From: Opitutales bacterium
GTDB lineage: Bacteria > Verrucomicrobiota > Verrucomicrobiia > Opitutales > Oceanipulchritudinaceae
DNA: 39,453 nucleotides
Assembly (NCBI GenBank): GCA_020831485.1
Contig: JAFIGG010000032.1
Location: 1-39,453, forward strand
Direction: 5' to 3'
The notes beneath the pieces were generated by a model. It was given only the letters and a program-made list of their open reading frames with translations, was not told the DNA's origin and made no database searches. How positions within the stretch are numbered: position 1 is the stretch's first letter; each line of letters opens with the position of its first letter. Below, piece after piece: positions 6,802 through 15,755 of this stretch. The position numbers and the translations under genes were made by a program.

Positions 6802-9800
6802 ATGAAGGTATATCTGTCTCTGTCTATCGTTGCATCTGTGTTGTTGTCTTCTTCCGCGAGCTTGCAAGCTGCGTTAAATTTTTCCCACTCTGGCCAAACG
6901 GTGGATTCCGGTGATTGGGCTTATTACGAGGTGGCTGTTCCCGCTGGCGCAGAGGGCTGGCGCATTGTGCTGGAGAGTGATTCGGAAGAACTGGCTTTGG
7001 GACTTAGCGAAGGCGCCGAACCGACCAGCACAACAACGACTGTGGAATTTGTCGGTGATACCCGATCCTGGACTCTTACCCGTACGCAAACTCAAGTCAG
7101 TGAAGGCAGCTGGTATATCGGTGTTCGCAATACGGGTGACTCGGCTGCCACATTCAATCTCTACAGCGAAGAAGCACCTGCTGTTCGTGAATTGAACTGG
7201 GACAATGGCTATGGGGACAATGCCTTTGTGGGGACGATTGGTGGTTTTTATCATTTTACTGTGTCCAGCCAAAATACCACTTATGGAGCCTGGCGGCATG
7301 CGCTGTCTTTGGCAGAGGGCAAGGCATTGCTGCGAACCCGTAGAGGGGCGGCGCCGACGACTAATTCTAGCATCTATGATAGCGGTGTCGTCGAAGACGG
7401 CGCGGGCATTGTCATGGGCCTGGGCACAAGCGGTGTTAACGCCCAGACTTGGCACCTGCATGTGTATGTGGATCCGGGCGCCGATTGGTCGCTGACAGCT
7501 GGGGACATTCCGATCACCGACTTGGGTGAGCTGGCTGCAGACGATTCCAGCAGCGAAGGCTTTGTCATGCCGGTAGAAGGGGTTCGCTATTTCCGCTCGA
7601 CGGTACCTGAGGACGCGCGAGCATGGCAGGTATGGCTGAAACCGGATGCGTCCAGCTCTGGCACTATGGAGCGTGAAATTCACCTGCGCAGCAACCTCGC
7701 CCCGGCCCCGGCCACCGACAGCGGAAACTGGGATAATTTTTCGGCTCAGTATGATGTGCGTGGCATCGGCCAGGACCTCTACGTGCCGGGAGAAATCAAT
7801 CCTGGCGGCGGAGATGTCTATTTTCTTGCAGTGAGGGGCGAGCCGGGAGAAAGCCTGTTTCTGTCTTCGCGCCAACGGTCCGCCGAAAGTCTGGCGTTTG
7901 GTCTGACCACTCCTTTAGTTGATAACGAAGGTTCACGGTTTCAGGTTTACCGCGTCGACAGCCAGCCGGTCGATATCCTTGGTTGGGAGGTCACGGTTCT
8001 TCAGCAATCCGGAGATTCCTTCATTTCTGCGCGTCAAAACGAGGTGGGCAATGCCCGCCGTAATGTTGCCTTCAGTGAAGTCGAGGGTGCTGACAACTCC
8101 TTTACTCTGGTCCGTCCGGACCTCAGTGACGGACCCTACTACCTCACGGTTTACAGTCAGGGCGCCGCCAGCTATGAGCTGATGAACCGGGCTCCAATTG
8201 TTTCAAATTTAGACTTCAATGATACAGTAATCAACGACGATCCCGACCGTGCGGGTTGGCGTTATTATCAAATGAACGAGAGTGAGGATCAACTCGCTGG
8301 ACTTGGCTGGATGTTGGAATTGGCAGATCAAGTTCCCGGCACCCGGATTGCCATTCGGCAAAATGACCTGCCCGGTGAGCGCAGCTTCCGCAACGGTGGA
8401 AACTCTCAGACTCTGGCGCGAATCACGGAGGAAAACAGTAATGGCTTTCTCCAGCGTCCTGGTCACCAGAATGAGACCTGGTACATCGGCATTTATATGC
8501 CTGACGCCGCCTTGGGTGAATTCGAACTGAACTCAGGCGAGATTTCCGTGGCGACTTTGGATGCCGACAATGTGGTTGACCAATCCTTCACTGATCTGCG
8601 TCCGAGCGAGTGGGTCTTTTACCGCTTTGAAATTGAGGAAACCGTCAACGGCCACGAGGTCTTGGGCTGGGAACTGGATGTTTACAACGAGGCCAACAAC
8701 ATGCCGCGCATGGTGCTGCAGAAGGCAAGTCTGCCAGCGGAAACCTTCGCGAGCTTGGCGAATTTCGGACGGGGAACCAGCTGGGGGGATGGTCAGCGTG
8801 CAACCGCACGGACCGATTTTACCGGCCGGGCTAATCCGGCGACCAGTGGCTTCAGCGAGCGGGAGATTATTTCTGTTGCGATGGGGCAGCCTTTGGATGC
8901 CGGCACCTACTATGTCGGATTCCGCAATACGAATTCAACCGACACCGCCGACTTTAGCTGGAACAGCCGCCTTATTGGATATGAAGGCTCTGGTTTTGGT
9001 TATGAGATTAAAGCTCTGGATTTTGCGGATGGATCGTCGGGAGAGAGTTTTCTGAATGCCCGCGGGGTGAGCTACTATTACGTGGACATTCCTGAGGAAA
9101 CTCCCAGTTGGCGGGTTCACCTCGAACTGCTGGGTGAAGAAGATGCCAGTAGCCTGTATATTCGTAAGGATTTCCTCCCAAATATCTTTACCCGCAGTGA
9201 GTCCTTTTTGAATCCTGCACGGCCTTTGGCCAGCAGTTATGTCATTCCTCCCAGTTCATTTATGGTTCAGAGCGACGGCCATCAGGTGAAGCAGGATCGC
9301 AGTGGTGACCAGTGGTTCGATTTTTGGGTTTCACGGACAAGCGGAATCTTGGATGCCGGACGCTATTACGTCATGGTCGTCAGCTCCGGCCAAGACCCTT
9401 CGGCGAATAACCGGATTGGCACCGGTGCCATTGAATACAACCTGCATTCGTTGGGAGAAATTCCGGTAACCCACTTGGGTACTGTGACGGAAGCAACGCT
9501 TGAATCTATTGGCCAGTCCTACCCGACGGGTGGTATCAACTATTACACCTTTGATGTGGATCCCGGCTTGAATGCGGTGACATTGAGGCTAGAGGGCTTG
9601 GACGGGAATCCCTACTTGAGGGTGCGTGAGGAGCATATTGCCCCGTCCTTGCTCCGGAGGCTGCCAGCGGGCGCTGGAGTTGCAAACTCGTATGGACAAT
9701 ACAGCGGTCGATCCTTCCGCTATGGCGATGCACAAGTCATCTATTTGCCGGATCCGGACTTGGAGGGCTACGCAATTGCAGTGGCCGCACAGACGACTTC

Positions 9801-12800
9801 AGGCGGTGCAGGTGAATATAATCTTCTTGTCGAGCCGGTGATTCCGTCAGTTGCGAATTTTGATGCTTTCAGTGATTCTGTTGAAGATCTTCCCAACAAC
9901 GAATGGGTGTATTATGAAGTTACCGTTCCTGATAATGCGGATCTTCTTGGCTGGGAGGTTCGCGTAGACAACTGGGAGGGCGCGCGGCCTTACATAGTGA
10001 TTCGGCGGGATGCCTTGCCGGACGATACCTGGATCAACAATGCAATCAATATGGGTGGTGGCACCAGTTGGTCCAGTGGTGGTTTTGCGGTGACGGGCGC
10101 CGCTTCCGTTAATACCAGGGACTGGTCAGGTCGGCACGCATCGTCTACGGGTAGCCCTTACGAGAGTTATCTGCTCTCTTTCCCGCTTGGTCAGCCTTTG
10201 CAGCCGGGTAGCTATTACATCGGCTTCACCAGCGTGAGTACCTCCGCGACCAGTTTCAGTTGGTCAACGGCAGCCATTGGAACTGAAGGTTCAGGCTATA
10301 CACATGAAGTCCAGTCAATAGATTTCGATGGTGAGAGCAGCAGTGCCTCCGGACAGCTGAATCCACGTGAGATTCACTACTATGCAGTTGAGATTCCAGA
10401 GAATACCTACCGCAGTTGGCAACTGGAACTGCGCCTGGCTGAACCGGAACAGGAAGCCCGCATGTTTGTCCGGCGTGGGATGCTGCCCAACTCTCAAGCA
10501 AGCAGCAGTGCACAGGCGAATTTGAATTCAACGGTGGCGGCACCTCCGCAGTTGCAACTGGACAAAACCGGGGATGAACACTTTGTGCTTTGGCCTGCGT
10601 CCGGACAAGAGTTCATTGCCGGCGGAACCTATTACATGCTGGTTGCCGGAGAAGGTGAGGAACCGGATGGCACTCGCATTGGCGAAGGCCCCATCGATTA
10701 TGAGTTGATCAGTCACGGTGAAGTTGAAATGGAGGACCTCGGTCTCATCGCAGGAGGCAGCCAGCTGACGCGTTCCGGCAGCTACGGTTCAGGTCAACAG
10801 AGCTACTATCAGTTCGAACTTGATGCAGGCATCGAACTGCTGCAGCTGGAGTTGAGTGACAGGATAGGGAACCCCCGTATGTATCTGGTTGAGGGCGCAT
10901 TGCCGTCGTCGGTGCAAACCAACTACGGTCTTTATAGTGGCCGCAGTGCAGGCTGGCAGGATAACGAAAGAATCAATGTTCAGGATCCTGCTGCCGGTGT
11001 TTACACTCTGGTGATTACGCACGCGAGTGGTTTTGGTGACGGGTTTAGTGAGGATTCCTACACATTGTCGATTCGCGACGATGGGCCACAGACTATTCTC
11101 AATATCGATGGCTTTGTTGCTGAAGATGTGTTTGTTCAGGACAGTAATGACTGGGCTTATTACCGCGTCACCGTGCCGGAGCAGATCGATGGCGAGGAAT
11201 TGCTCGGCTGGGAAATTCGCGTGACCGAATGGAGTGGCCAAGAGCCGCCGGTAGTAGTGGTTCGCAGGGACCAGTTGCCTGAAAATGCCAGCACAACAAG
11301 TGGCAATGTCAGTATTGCCGGGAGTGCGACCAGCTGGAATTCCGGTCAGCAGATTGTAATGATCCCACCTTCTGCGAATCATACCTGGCGGGACTGGACT
11401 TCACGTCCCTTCAATGCCGACGGGACTCAACAACATGAACAAATCCTGTTTTCGTTGCCGATGGGGCAACCGCTTCAGCCCGGTGAGTACTACATTGGTT
11501 TCCGTCCGCGGGGCGACACAACCAATCTGACTTTCAGCTGGAGCAGTCGTGCAATAGGGTCCGCTGGTTCCGGCATGAGCCTGGAAGTGGCTCAAATCGA
11601 ATTTGAAGATTCGGTCTCAGGCAGTCTCGCACCTCGCGAGGTCGCTTATTATACAGTTGAAATCGAAGAGGAAACGCCGAGCTGGGAAATCGAGCTGGAG
11701 CTGCCAGCAGGACATGAAGCTCTACTCTACATTCGTGGGACTTATCTGCCGAACTCGCGCACTACCAGTTCATCGACAGCGGATCCTTCTCTTTGGCAAG
11801 GGCAGAGCAATATTAATCAGGCTCCTCAGGTGCGCCTGGATGAAAGGATCAATCATCGCTTTGTCATGTGGCCACGGTTCGGAGAGGATTACCTTTTACC
11901 GGGAACTTACTACCTGATGGTTGTTGGCCAGGGCATTGAGCCAAGTGATGGAAATCGCATTGGTGAGGGAGAGATCTCTTATACCCTGCACAGTCGCGGC
12001 GCTGTTCATCCACATTCCCTCGGAGTGATGGGCAATGATACTAGCATTGAGGATTCCCGCAGTTATGTTGCGGGACAATTTGTTTATTATAGTTTTGAAG
12101 TCGAGGAGGGCACGGACTCCGTTGAATTGCGCCTGCTCGACCGCGTTGGCTCACCACGCATGGCCGTGGTCGAGGGCTCGCTCGGAGCCCGGCAGCTATA
12201 TCTGTCCGGATCCAATGCAATCATTACCCACGGCCATTACAGCGGCCAGACTCAGAATGTATGGCGGGATGATGAATTGATAACTTTACCGAATCCGGAG
12301 CCAGGAGAGTACACCATTGCGGTAAGTCACGGGGCGGCGCCAAATTATGGAAATGGCAGTTTTCGTCTTCAGGCTTCGGGCAAAAGTGCGCAGCCCTTGC
12401 TTTGGGGTGGGGGCGGAGACTCCTGGATCGGTTCACTTGTTCAAGGGCAGAGTGATTTCTTTCAAGTCGAGTTGACGGATCAATTGGAAGTCATTGTCGA
12501 GGATGTGCAGACTGAGATGCGTGATGTCATTGGCTGGCGCCTGCGTGCGCTGGAAAACGATGGTAGCGTGGAAATGCGTGTTCGCCTCGACAGCCTGCCG
12601 TTTGGCAGCGATACAGAAGGCGGCCAGAGTCGCTGGAGTCGAGGTTCCTTGTTGGTGGTGCCGCCGTATTTGGAAAGTGGAGACTGGTTTGTCGAGGTTC
12701 GCGGGATCGATAGCGCCAACGATTATCAGCTGATCAGCGAACCGGTTTTCGCGGAATCTGTGGAGATGAGCTGGACTATGCCTGCAAAGGATGAACAGAC

Positions 12801-15363
12801 CGATGATCCAGAGCTGGAAGACGGTATTTTTGCCGACTCCGCGGTATTGTCAGGAGGTGCCAGCGATGGTGGGCGTGATCTCGAAGTGGGTAATTTCCAT
12901 CTGTATGCCATTGAAGTGCCCGAGGACAATGGCGGCCTTTTGCGGGCCAGCTTGCGTAGCCTGAGCGGCGATCCCAACCTCTACATTCGCAAGGGTGCAT
13001 TGCCGACGGTGGCTCATGGCATTCCCAATAATTTTGGGCCTGGATTCGGACCCGTGGCTGATTTTATTCAAAACCGTCAAGCGATTGCTGAACGGGCAGC
13101 TTGGGTGCCTTTCGACGTGCGGGACAGTGCTGCGCTGGAGCCGGGTACCTGGTATTTGAAGGTTCATGCAGCCGGAACCAGTACGGCCCGCTACCGAATG
13201 CTTCTCGGTCACCATGCCGAACCGTTTGTCCGGGGTCTGGACCTTGCTGGCGGCAACCTCAGCAATCAGCAGTTGGATGCCCGTCATTGGCGCTACTACA
13301 GGGTGCAGATGCCAGAGAAACTTGAGGACCTGCCGCTGGAGTGGGAAGTGAGCTTCACTCAGCACTCAGGCTCGGTTACGATGTATGTCCGCGACAGCGC
13401 TCCCCCAGGTGTGTTTGGCAATGACAACCCCAGCTCGAGTCAGAACTTGCGGGATTGGCAAAGCGATGGAATGAATCCAAACGGTTACCATGGTTTCCGT
13501 TCGGCCAGCAATCCGGGAACTTATACCATGAATGGCGTGGGCTTGGTGCCTGGTGCGACATACTACCTTGGCTTTTACGCAGATTCAGATGCGAGCTTTT
13601 CCGTGGAGTCGGATATCGGGACAGAAACCATCGAGAGCATTTACGGTGCCATGGCACTGCTGAACGGAACCGGTGGCACGCTTGAGTTGGAGCTGCAGCC
13701 TGGTGAGGTGAGAACCTGGCGCATTGACTTTCCTGTCGAAGCAGAACGTTGGGAAAGTGTCGCCAGCAATAGTTCCAATATTGAGTTTTACCTGGGTCAG
13801 CATCGACGCCTGCCTTACTTGTTGGGCGATGGTAATAATTTTCGTAGCAGTGACGGAGGCGTGGACTGGGTAGAGGACTTTAATATTCCTTTCGGTATTC
13901 GTGGATTCGAGAACATCTACTACATGAGCGTGGTCAACACCGGAGATGCGCCTGAGTCCTTTACCTTCAGCGTCGATTGGCGCGATGAAGACGAGGACCC
14001 TGTCGATCCTGATCCACAGGATCCAGCGCCGGGTGATCCGCCGGTGATTGTCAGCCAACCCGCCAGCAGTGGTTTTGTCATTGGCTTGTCGGGTGTGCTG
14101 GAGGTGGAAGCGATGGATGCTGATGGCGGTTCTCTGGGATACACCTGGTTCCTCAATGGAGTGGAACTGGATGGGGATCGCTTTGTTCAGGACGATGAGG
14201 AGGGTCGCCTGACCATTTTGGATGTCAGTGCCAGCGATGCCGGCGATTACACTGTGACCGTCTCAAATAGCCACGGTTCGGTTAGTTCTGACCCTCTGAG
14301 TATTGAAGTCTATTCGGCTTATCAGATCGGCCTGCTGAATGAGCCATCTGCTTATTACGACTCCGGCGTGGAGAATACGTTTACGCTGAGAATTGAAGCG
14401 GATATGGTTGGCACGAGAGACTTGGAGAATGGCTTCATCGCAGTTTACGCCGTTCAGTCAGATGGCCTTTTGCCCGACGACCGGATCGGATTTATAATTC
14501 GGGATCAACAGGGGCACGAGGTTCAGGGCAGTGGCCTGCTCGAATGGCCCAGCGACGGCAATATGAGCATCGCCCGGGATGGGAGTTTTGATCTTGAGTT
14601 CACGCTTACATTCCCTGAACCCGAGGAATATCTGATTTTCCTGTCGCTTGGTGACCGGATCGAAGTGGGCGGTGATGTCTCTACGGTTACATTGCTCTCA
14701 GGACTGCTGGGAGACTTTCTGGTCCTCAGCGCCGATGAGCTCCGCCCCGAAATTACCACTCAGCCTGGACCGGCCACACAATCCGTGCTGCATGGCAGTC
14801 AGCTCAGTTTTGATGTCAGCGCCACCGGGCTTGGTGACCTTGAATACCGTTGGTTCCGTAATGGCAACGCTTTGACAGACTGGGCCACAGATTCCAAATT
14901 GCTTATTCCACAGGTAACCAAGTCCAGCGAAGGGACCTATAGCGTCGTGGTCCGCAATGCCTTTGGTGAAGTTGAGAGCAATGGAGCAGTGCTTCTGGTT
15001 GTTCTGCCTGAAGCCTTGCCTGATAGCTTTGGAGATGCCGAGATTGAAATCATCGATTTGCAGACCGGGTCCATACTTTACAACTCCGATTGGTTTGGGC
15101 TTTTTCTGGCATTTGAAAATTCACAGGGTTGGATTTATAACGAGGTTTCTGGGTGGCTTTATGTCTGGCCCGGGCAGGTTACTGGCCGCATGTGGTTCTG
15201 GGACCCCATTGCCGACTTTGTCTTCTACACTGACGAGGAGTTGCATCCTTTTGTTTACAACGAGGACATCGGCTTTGCTGTTTACTCACGCGGTGGTGAC
15301 GGGCGCCGCTACCTGATTGTTCTAAGCAGCCAGCAGGTTCTCGATTTGGATCTACAACCATAG
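6802..15363 (+). CDS. Giant secreted modular protein 1 (18 PPC-like units, two Ig-like domains, Trp-rich C-terminal domain)
   Basis: The 2853-residue protein begins with a signal peptide (1-23, cleavage after SLQA). Residues 24 to about 2397 hold 18 beta-sandwich units of 100-150 residues resembling pre-peptidase C-terminal (PPC) domains. Each shows a W-x-YY-x-V start, a GW or SW strand, a Y-I-R-x-x-x-LP segment and a G-x-YY-x-G/M-V end. Units 6-14 are three copies of a three-unit super-repeat. Then come an Asp/Pro linker (2398-2414), an Ig-like domain (2415-2505), a spacer domain (about 2506-2649), a second Ig-like domain (2650-2737) and the shared C-terminal domain (2738-2853). The ATG at 6802 was chosen because it starts the signal peptide; an ATG at 6772 or a TTG at 6673 are alternatives. 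No enzyme motif is seen. Function is unknown; a surface or matrix role is inferred. Confidence 0.85.
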   Translation: MKVYLSLSIVASVLLSSSASLQAALNFSHSGQTVDSGDWAYYEVAVPAGAEGWRIVLESDSEELALGLSEGAEPTSTTTTVEFVGDTRSWTLTRTQTQVSEGSWYIGVRNTGDSAATFNLYSEEAPAVRELNWDNGYGDNAFVGTIGGFYHFTVSSQNTTYGAWRHALSLAEGKALLRTRRGAAPTTNSSIYDSGVVEDGAGIVMGLGTSGVNAQTWHLHVYVDPGADWSLTAGDIPITDLGELAADDSSSEGFVMPVEGVRYFRSTVPEDARAWQVWLKPDASSSGTMEREIHLRSNLAPAPATDSGNWDNFSAQYDVRGIGQDLYVPGEINPGGGDVYFLAVRGEPGESLFLSSRQRSAESLAFGLTTPLVDNEGSRFQVYRVDSQPVDILGWEVTVLQQSGDSFISARQNEVGNARRNVAFSEVEGADNSFTLVRPDLSDGPYYLTVYSQGAASYELMNRAPIVSNLDFNDTVINDDPDRAGWRYYQMNESEDQLAGLGWMLELADQVPGTRIAIRQNDLPGERSFRNGGNSQTLARITEENSNGFLQRPGHQNETWYIGIYMPDAALGEFELNSGEISVATLDADNVVDQSFTDLRPSEWVFYRFEIEETVNGHEVLGWELDVYNEANNMPRMVLQKASLPAETFASLANFGRGTSWGDGQRATARTDFTGRANPATSGFSEREIISVAMGQPLDAGTYYVGFRNTNSTDTADFSWNSRLIGYEGSGFGYEIKALDFADGSSGESFLNARGVSYYYVDIPEETPSWRVHLELLGEEDASSLYIRKDFLPNIFTRSESFLNPARPLASSYVIPPSSFMVQSDGHQVKQDRSGDQWFDFWVSRTSGILDAGRYYVMVVSSGQDPSANNRIGTGAIEYNLHSLGEIPVTHLGTVTEATLESIGQSYPTGGINYYTFDVDPGLNAVTLRLEGLDGNPYLRVREEHIAPSLLRRLPAGAGVANSYGQYSGRSFRYGDAQVIYLPDPDLEGYAIAVAAQTTSGGAGEYNLLVEPVIPSVANFDAFSDSVEDLPNNEWVYYEVTVPDNADLLGWEVRVDNWEGARPYIVIRRDALPDDTWINNAINMGGGTSWSSGGFAVTGAASVNTRDWSGRHASSTGSPYESYLLSFPLGQPLQPGSYYIGFTSVSTSATSFSWSTAAIGTEGSGYTHEVQSIDFDGESSSASGQLNPREIHYYAVEIPENTYRSWQLELRLAEPEQEARMFVRRGMLPNSQASSSAQANLNSTVAAPPQLQLDKTGDEHFVLWPASGQEFIAGGTYYMLVAGEGEEPDGTRIGEGPIDYELISHGEVEMEDLGLIAGGSQLTRSGSYGSGQQSYYQFELDAGIELLQLELSDRIGNPRMYLVEGALPSSVQTNYGLYSGRSAGWQDNERINVQDPAAGVYTLVITHASGFGDGFSEDSYTLSIRDDGPQTILNIDGFVAEDVFVQDSNDWAYYRVTVPEQIDGEELLGWEIRVTEWSGQEPPVVVVRRDQLPENASTTSGNVSIAGSATSWNSGQQIVMIPPSANHTWRDWTSRPFNADGTQQHEQILFSLPMGQPLQPGEYYIGFRPRGDTTNLTFSWSSRAIGSAGSGMSLEVAQIEFEDSVSGSLAPREVAYYTVEIEEETPSWEIELELPAGHEALLYIRGTYLPNSRTTSSSTADPSLWQGQSNINQAPQVRLDERINHRFVMWPRFGEDYLLPGTYYLMVVGQGIEPSDGNRIGEGEISYTLHSRGAVHPHSLGVMGNDTSIEDSRSYVAGQFVYYSFEVEEGTDSVELRLLDRVGSPRMAVVEGSLGARQLYLSGSNAIITHGHYSGQTQNVWRDDELITLPNPEPGEYTIAVSHGAAPNYGNGSFRLQASGKSAQPLLWGGGGDSWIGSLVQGQSDFFQVELTDQLEVIVEDVQTEMRDVIGWRLRALENDGSVEMRVRLDSLPFGSDTEGGQSRWSRGSLLVVPPYLESGDWFVEVRGIDSANDYQLISEPVFAESVEMSWTMPAKDEQTDDPELEDGIFADSAVLSGGASDGGRDLEVGNFHLYAIEVPEDNGGLLRASLRSLSGDPNLYIRKGALPTVAHGIPNNFGPGFGPVADFIQNRQAIAERAAWVPFDVRDSAALEPGTWYLKVHAAGTSTARYRMLLGHHAEPFVRGLDLAGGNLSNQQLDARHWRYYRVQMPEKLEDLPLEWEVSFTQHSGSVTMYVRDSAPPGVFGNDNPSSSQNLRDWQSDGMNPNGYHGFRSASNPGTYTMNGVGLVPGATYYLGFYADSDASFSVESDIGTETIESIYGAMALLNGTGGTLELELQPGEVRTWRIDFPVEAERWESVASNSSNIEFYLGQHRRLPYLLGDGNNFRSSDGGVDWVEDFNIPFGIRGFENIYYMSVVNTGDAPESFTFSVDWRDEDEDPVDPDPQDPAPGDPPVIVSQPASSGFVIGLSGVLEVEAMDADGGSLGYTWFLNGVELDGDRFVQDDEEGRLTILDVSASDAGDYTVTVSNSHGSVSSDPLSIEVYSAYQIGLLNEPSAYYDSGVENTFTLRIEADMVGTRDLENGFIAVYAVQSDGLLPDDRIGFIIRDQQGHEVQGSGLLEWPSDGNMSIARDGSFDLEFTLTFPEPEEYLIFLSLGDRIEVGGDVSTVTLLSGLLGDFLVLSADELRPEITTQPGPATQSVLHGSQLSFDVSATGLGDLEYRWFRNGNALTDWATDSKLLIPQVTKSSEGTYSVVVRNAFGEVESNGAVLLVVLPEALPDSFGDAEIEIIDLQTGSILYNSDWFGLFLAFENSQGWIYNEVSGWLYVWPGQVTGRMWFWDPIADFVFYTDEELHPFVYNEDIGFAVYSRGGDGRRYLIVLSSQQVLDLDLQP
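8599..12435 (+). repeat. Three tandem copies of a three-unit super-repeat in giant gene 1
   Basis: Copies run 8599-9891, 9892-11136 and 11137-12435 (431, 415 and 433 codons). Each contains unit A (EW-x-YY start, GWE strand, GQPL and YY-x-GF end, then G-S-G), unit B (YY-x-V-x-I start, LPN segment, RIG-x-G-x-I/V-x-Y end) and unit C (YY-x-F start, HYSG- or YSGRS-like segment). The order A-B-C is kept in every copy. Divergence between copies is high, so these are old internal duplications. Confidence 0.8.
15013..15360 (+). other. C-terminal Trp/Tyr-rich domain of protein 1
   Basis: The last 116 residues contain NSDWFGLF, GWIY, GWLYVWPGQ, MWFWDP, FYTDEELHPFVY and GFAVYSRGG, closely matching the ends of proteins 2 and 3. 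I associate similar GWIY/WLWTS-type tails with the ends of many secreted proteins in Opitutae, so a sorting or surface-retention role is possible but unproven. Confidence 0.7.
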
Positions 15364-15416
15364 GACATTTTAACCGTCCTTATTCTCCGTTGTTCAGCGG
15401 GAATTGCCATGTTTAT

Positions 15417-15445
15417 GTTCCCGCACTCGTTTCGAGTGCGGGAAC
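15417..15445. terminator. Perfect 13-bp palindrome after giant gene 1 (repeat family A)
   Basis: Arms 15417-15429 and 15433-15445 are perfectly complementary around the loop TTT. It lies 53 bp after the gene 1 stop codon and could end transcription, although no T-run follows. The arm core CCGCACTCG is shared with the palindrome at 3813-3834, indicating a dispersed element. Confidence 0.6.
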
Positions 15446-15485
15446 CAATCCGGCGCACAAGTCCCCTGCATTTGCCGAGATTAAC

Positions 15486-15520
15486 TTATAAGCGCATTCT
15501 GTTTGGTATGCTTTAGAATT
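15486..15520 (+). promoter_or_regulatory. Shared upstream element of giant gene 2 (TTATAAGCG ... TTTAGAATT)
   Basis: TTATAAGCG (15486-15494) and TTTAGAATT (15512-15520) begin 26 bp apart. Giant gene 3 has the same TTATAAGCG and a TTTAG...AATT also beginning 26 bp apart (27347 and 27373), in an otherwise dissimilar region. This suggests a conserved promoter or regulator site. No clear -35 box is present. Confidence 0.35.
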
Positions 15521-15755
15521 TTTCATGGGGGCTTAGGGTGCACAGTAGAGGCGCTTGTTTTGGTATTAGTGAAACTAATAGGCGGAAGTGAATGCAGTAG
15601 CCTACCGCCTTCAGGGTTTTCTCTTGAAAGAGTTCCCGAGGTTCATGGTAGGATGGTCTGGTCGCAGTATTGCATCTGAAAATTCTACTCTGTTTTTTTC
15701 CTCAAGGGAGGGTTTTCATGGTGCTGTCAAACCACCGTTATCAGGCATATTTCTC

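Larger units (their letters stand above)
15364..15755. other. Intergenic region between giant genes 1 and 2
   Basis: This 392-bp gap holds the 13-bp palindrome at 15417-15445, TTATAAGCG at 15486-15494, TTTAGAATT at 15512-15520 and a 7-bp hairpin TATTAGT-GAA-ACTAATA at 15564-15580. An open frame from a GTG at 15588 runs in phase into gene 2, but its 56 codons show no similarity to the paralogues' leaders, so it is read as untranslated. No separate gene is seen. Confidence 0.5.

Noticed and set aside
6874-7875. 333-codon minus-strand open frame at the start of giant gene 1
   Set aside because: Antisense to PPC-like units 1-3 and without recognisable motifs.
8599-12435. Possible CRISPR-like array because of the regular repeats
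   Set aside because: The periodicity is about 1.3 kb, in frame and protein-level; there are no short identical direct repeats with unique spacers.
6802-15363. Giant protein as an autotransporter or sortase-anchored adhesin
   Set aside because: No C-terminal beta-barrel pattern, LPxTG motif or terminal hydrophobic anchor is present in any of the three proteins.
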